A stretch of DNA of 64,000 nt from assembly GCA_942492125.1 (NCBI GenBank), contig CALODM010000013.1, positions 372,001 to 436,000 of the forward strand. Direction: 5' to 3'. This document shows, piece by piece, positions 62,634 to 64,000 of this stretch (position 1 is the stretch's first letter; each line of letters starts with the position of its first letter). Made by a program: the position numbers and the translations under genes. The notes under the pieces were generated by a model. It was not told where the DNA came from. It searched no databases and worked only from the letters and a program-made list of their open reading frames with translations. This stretch comes from BCD1 sp942492125. Lineage in GTDB: Bacteria > Bacteroidota > Bacteroidia > Chitinophagales > Saprospiraceae.

Positions 62634-64000
62634 ATGAATCTCAAAATCATTTCGGCAGGTGCAGGTAGCGGAAAGACCTACAGGCTAACCGAGGAATTGG
62701 TAAGGCTGCTTGAGGAAGGTGTTGCGGCCAGCGGGATAATTGCTACTACTTTTACCAAAAAAGCTGCTGCTGAATTGCAGGAACGCGTTCGGGTGAGCCT
62801 CCTGGAAGCCGGCCTGACCGAGCAGGCAGATGAACTTACCAATGCCCTCATTGGAACGGTTCACAGCCTTGGCGTTAAACTTTTGCGACGCTTTGCTTTT
62901 GAAGCAGGGGTGTCTCCCGAAGTGAGTATTATTGCGGAAGAAGACGAACATTTTATGTTCAATCAATCCCTGGCCACGGTCTTGACAAGTAAACGTGTTG
63001 AGACCATGGATGATTTGGCAAGTAAATTGGGACTCAATAAACGTGATTTTTTTGACTGGCGGAAAGATGTACACCAGATAACATCCCTTGCCCGTGCCAA
63101 TGATTTTTCCATTCAGGTACTTGAAAATAGCAGACAGCGTTCTTTTGAATCCTACCAGCAGTTTTTAGGAACTGTGTCCGATAAAGATGCTGCATGGTTT
63201 AATGAGCAGCTTCATCAACTGATTGATGAAACCATCGAAAAACTCGAAAACAACGAGGATACTACCAAAAAGACAGCCGACATAGTTGATTTCTTGAAAT
63301 TGACGAGGCGTGAACTCAAACTGCGCGGATTCCTGTACTGGTATCAGTGGGCCAAAATTTCTAAAGTCAGTGTTGGAACCAGGAGCAGGGAAGATATAGA
63401 ACCCTTACAGGATTTTGCCCGCCAGCATGATACACATCCTGGTTTTCATAAGGATATTAAGGATTATATCGATCTGCTTTTTACCATTTCCATCGAGGCG
63501 ATTAAGGAATACACCACCTACAAAAATAAGAGGGGGCTGATCGACTATACGGACATGGAAGCGTCCGTTAATAAATTGTTGGATAACCCTGTCGTACAGG
63601 AAGTATTGCAGGAAGAGTTGAGCTTGTTGATGGTGGATGAGTTTCAGGATACCAGTCCCATTCAATTGTCTGTTTTCCTCAAACTGGCCCGGCTGGCAGA
63701 TCAATCCATCTGGGTAGGTGATCCCAAGCAGTCGATCTATGGGTTTCGCGGTGCTGAACCCCGGTTGATGCAAGCCATTATTGAACAGAGCGGTGGCGTA
63801 AAACCGGAAGATATTCAACGGTATTCCTGGAGATCCCGGGAGGATGCGGTTTTTGCGGCTAATGCCATTTTCACTAAGGCTTTTTCAGACATGCCAGCCG
63901 ATCAGGTGGCACTCATTCCCAAAAGGACTAAAAAAGCTTCCGCTGAAAGTATTAATAAGGAAGATGAACCTTCCCTGATGGGCAATGCATTGGTACACTG
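62634..64000 (+). CDS. UvrD/Rep-family helicase, AddA/RecB-like (3' end cut by window edge)
   Basis: First 455 codons of a superfamily 1 DNA helicase, probably the helicase-nuclease of a RecBCD/AddAB-type repair complex. The ATP-binding motif is AGAGSGKTYRL at residues 8-18, motif Ia is TTFTKKAAAEL, motif II is LLMVDEFQDTSPIQ, and motif III is VGDPKQSIYGFRGAEP. The long insertion between Ia and II and the sequence DEFQDTS are typical of AddA/RecB. The nuclease part would lie beyond the window. The start overlaps nothing but is just 2 nt after the dcd stop. Confidence 0.93.
   Translation, partial: MNLKIISAGAGSGKTYRLTEELVRLLEEGVAASGIIATTFTKKAAAELQERVRVSLLEAGLTEQADELTNALIGTVHSLGVKLLRRFAFEAGVSPEVSIIAEEDEHFMFNQSLATVLTSKRVETMDDLASKLGLNKRDFFDWRKDVHQITSLARANDFSIQVLENSRQRSFESYQQFLGTVSDKDAAWFNEQLHQLIDETIEKLENNEDTTKKTADIVDFLKLTRRELKLRGFLYWYQWAKISKVSVGTRSREDIEPLQDFARQHDTHPGFHKDIKDYIDLLFTISIEAIKEYTTYKNKRGLIDYTDMEASVNKLLDNPVVQEVLQEELSLLMVDEFQDTSPIQLSVFLKLARLADQSIWVGDPKQSIYGFRGAEPRLMQAIIEQSGGVKPEDIQRYSWRSREDAVFAANAIFTKAFSDMPADQVALIPKRTKKASAESINKEDEPSLMGNALVH

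Overview
The window looks like chromosomal DNA of a gliding or surface-attached member of the Bacteroidota, most likely Saprospiraceae or a close relative. The reasons are: -7 promoter boxes of the form TAnnTTTG with no Shine-Dalgarno sites; secreted proteins with type IX secretion (T9SS) tails and a gliding-motility-associated (CHU_C) C-terminal domain; a choice-of-anchor L domain; DUF4403 and TM2 proteins; and the futalosine menaquinone genes mqnE and mqnA. I see no rRNA, tRNA, CRISPR array, transposase or phage gene.

Layout. 1-10.4 kb holds housekeeping genes: polyphosphate kinase (cut by the window edge), a methyltransferase, a two-gene ABC importer core, gyrA, a TPR protein and a glycosyltransferase. 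10.5-17.5 kb is a plus-strand run: an uncharacterised conserved protein, a WbqC-like protein, a dynamin-like GTPase with a displaced C-terminus, a TM2-TPR-SHOCT protein and a TIR-like/short-chain dehydrogenase fusion. 17.7-24.4 kb encodes envelope proteins: a DUF4403 lipoprotein, a four-PDZ T9SS protein and a large BNR-propeller protein. 24.5-35.1 kb is metabolic: acyl-CoA dehydrogenase, patatin, a phosphoribosyltransferase, two Fe-S electron-transfer proteins, a rhodanese, pgk, gapA, msrA, mqnA and mqnE.

The most striking part is 35.9-52.8 kb, two consecutive giant adhesin-like genes. Each has its own N-terminal domain (P-domain-like in the first, choice-of-anchor L in the second). Both then carry about 25 Ig-like modules of roughly 70-75 residues with paired cysteines, four PKD-like modules, a SprB-like module and a CHU_C sorting domain. 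The last ~5.8 kb of the two genes is almost identical, which implies recent duplication or continuing gene conversion. Both genes are broken by 1-nt indels in G runs or GT repeats: three in the first and one in the second. These could be sequencing errors, decay, or slipped-strand on/off switching. The sequence alone cannot decide.

53-64 kb contains a membrane-tethered papain-like protease, an outer-membrane barrel protein, rarA, a group III truncated haemoglobin, a small lipoprotein, dusB, a CCA-adding enzyme, a lipoprotein-type inorganic pyrophosphatase, an unknown secreted protein, dcd with an in-frame TAA near its start, and the 5' part of an AddA/RecB-type helicase.

Functional links that can be read from the arrangement: mqnE-mqnA-msrA form one minus-strand run; gapA and pgk are adjacent glycolytic genes separated by a terminator; the two Fe-S proteins form a likely membrane electron-transfer pair close to an acyl-CoA dehydrogenase; dcd and the helicase are 2 nt apart. 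At least three genes (dusB, mqnE, the BNR protein) have a consensus promoter ending only 4-5 nt before the start codon, which suggests leaderless mRNAs.
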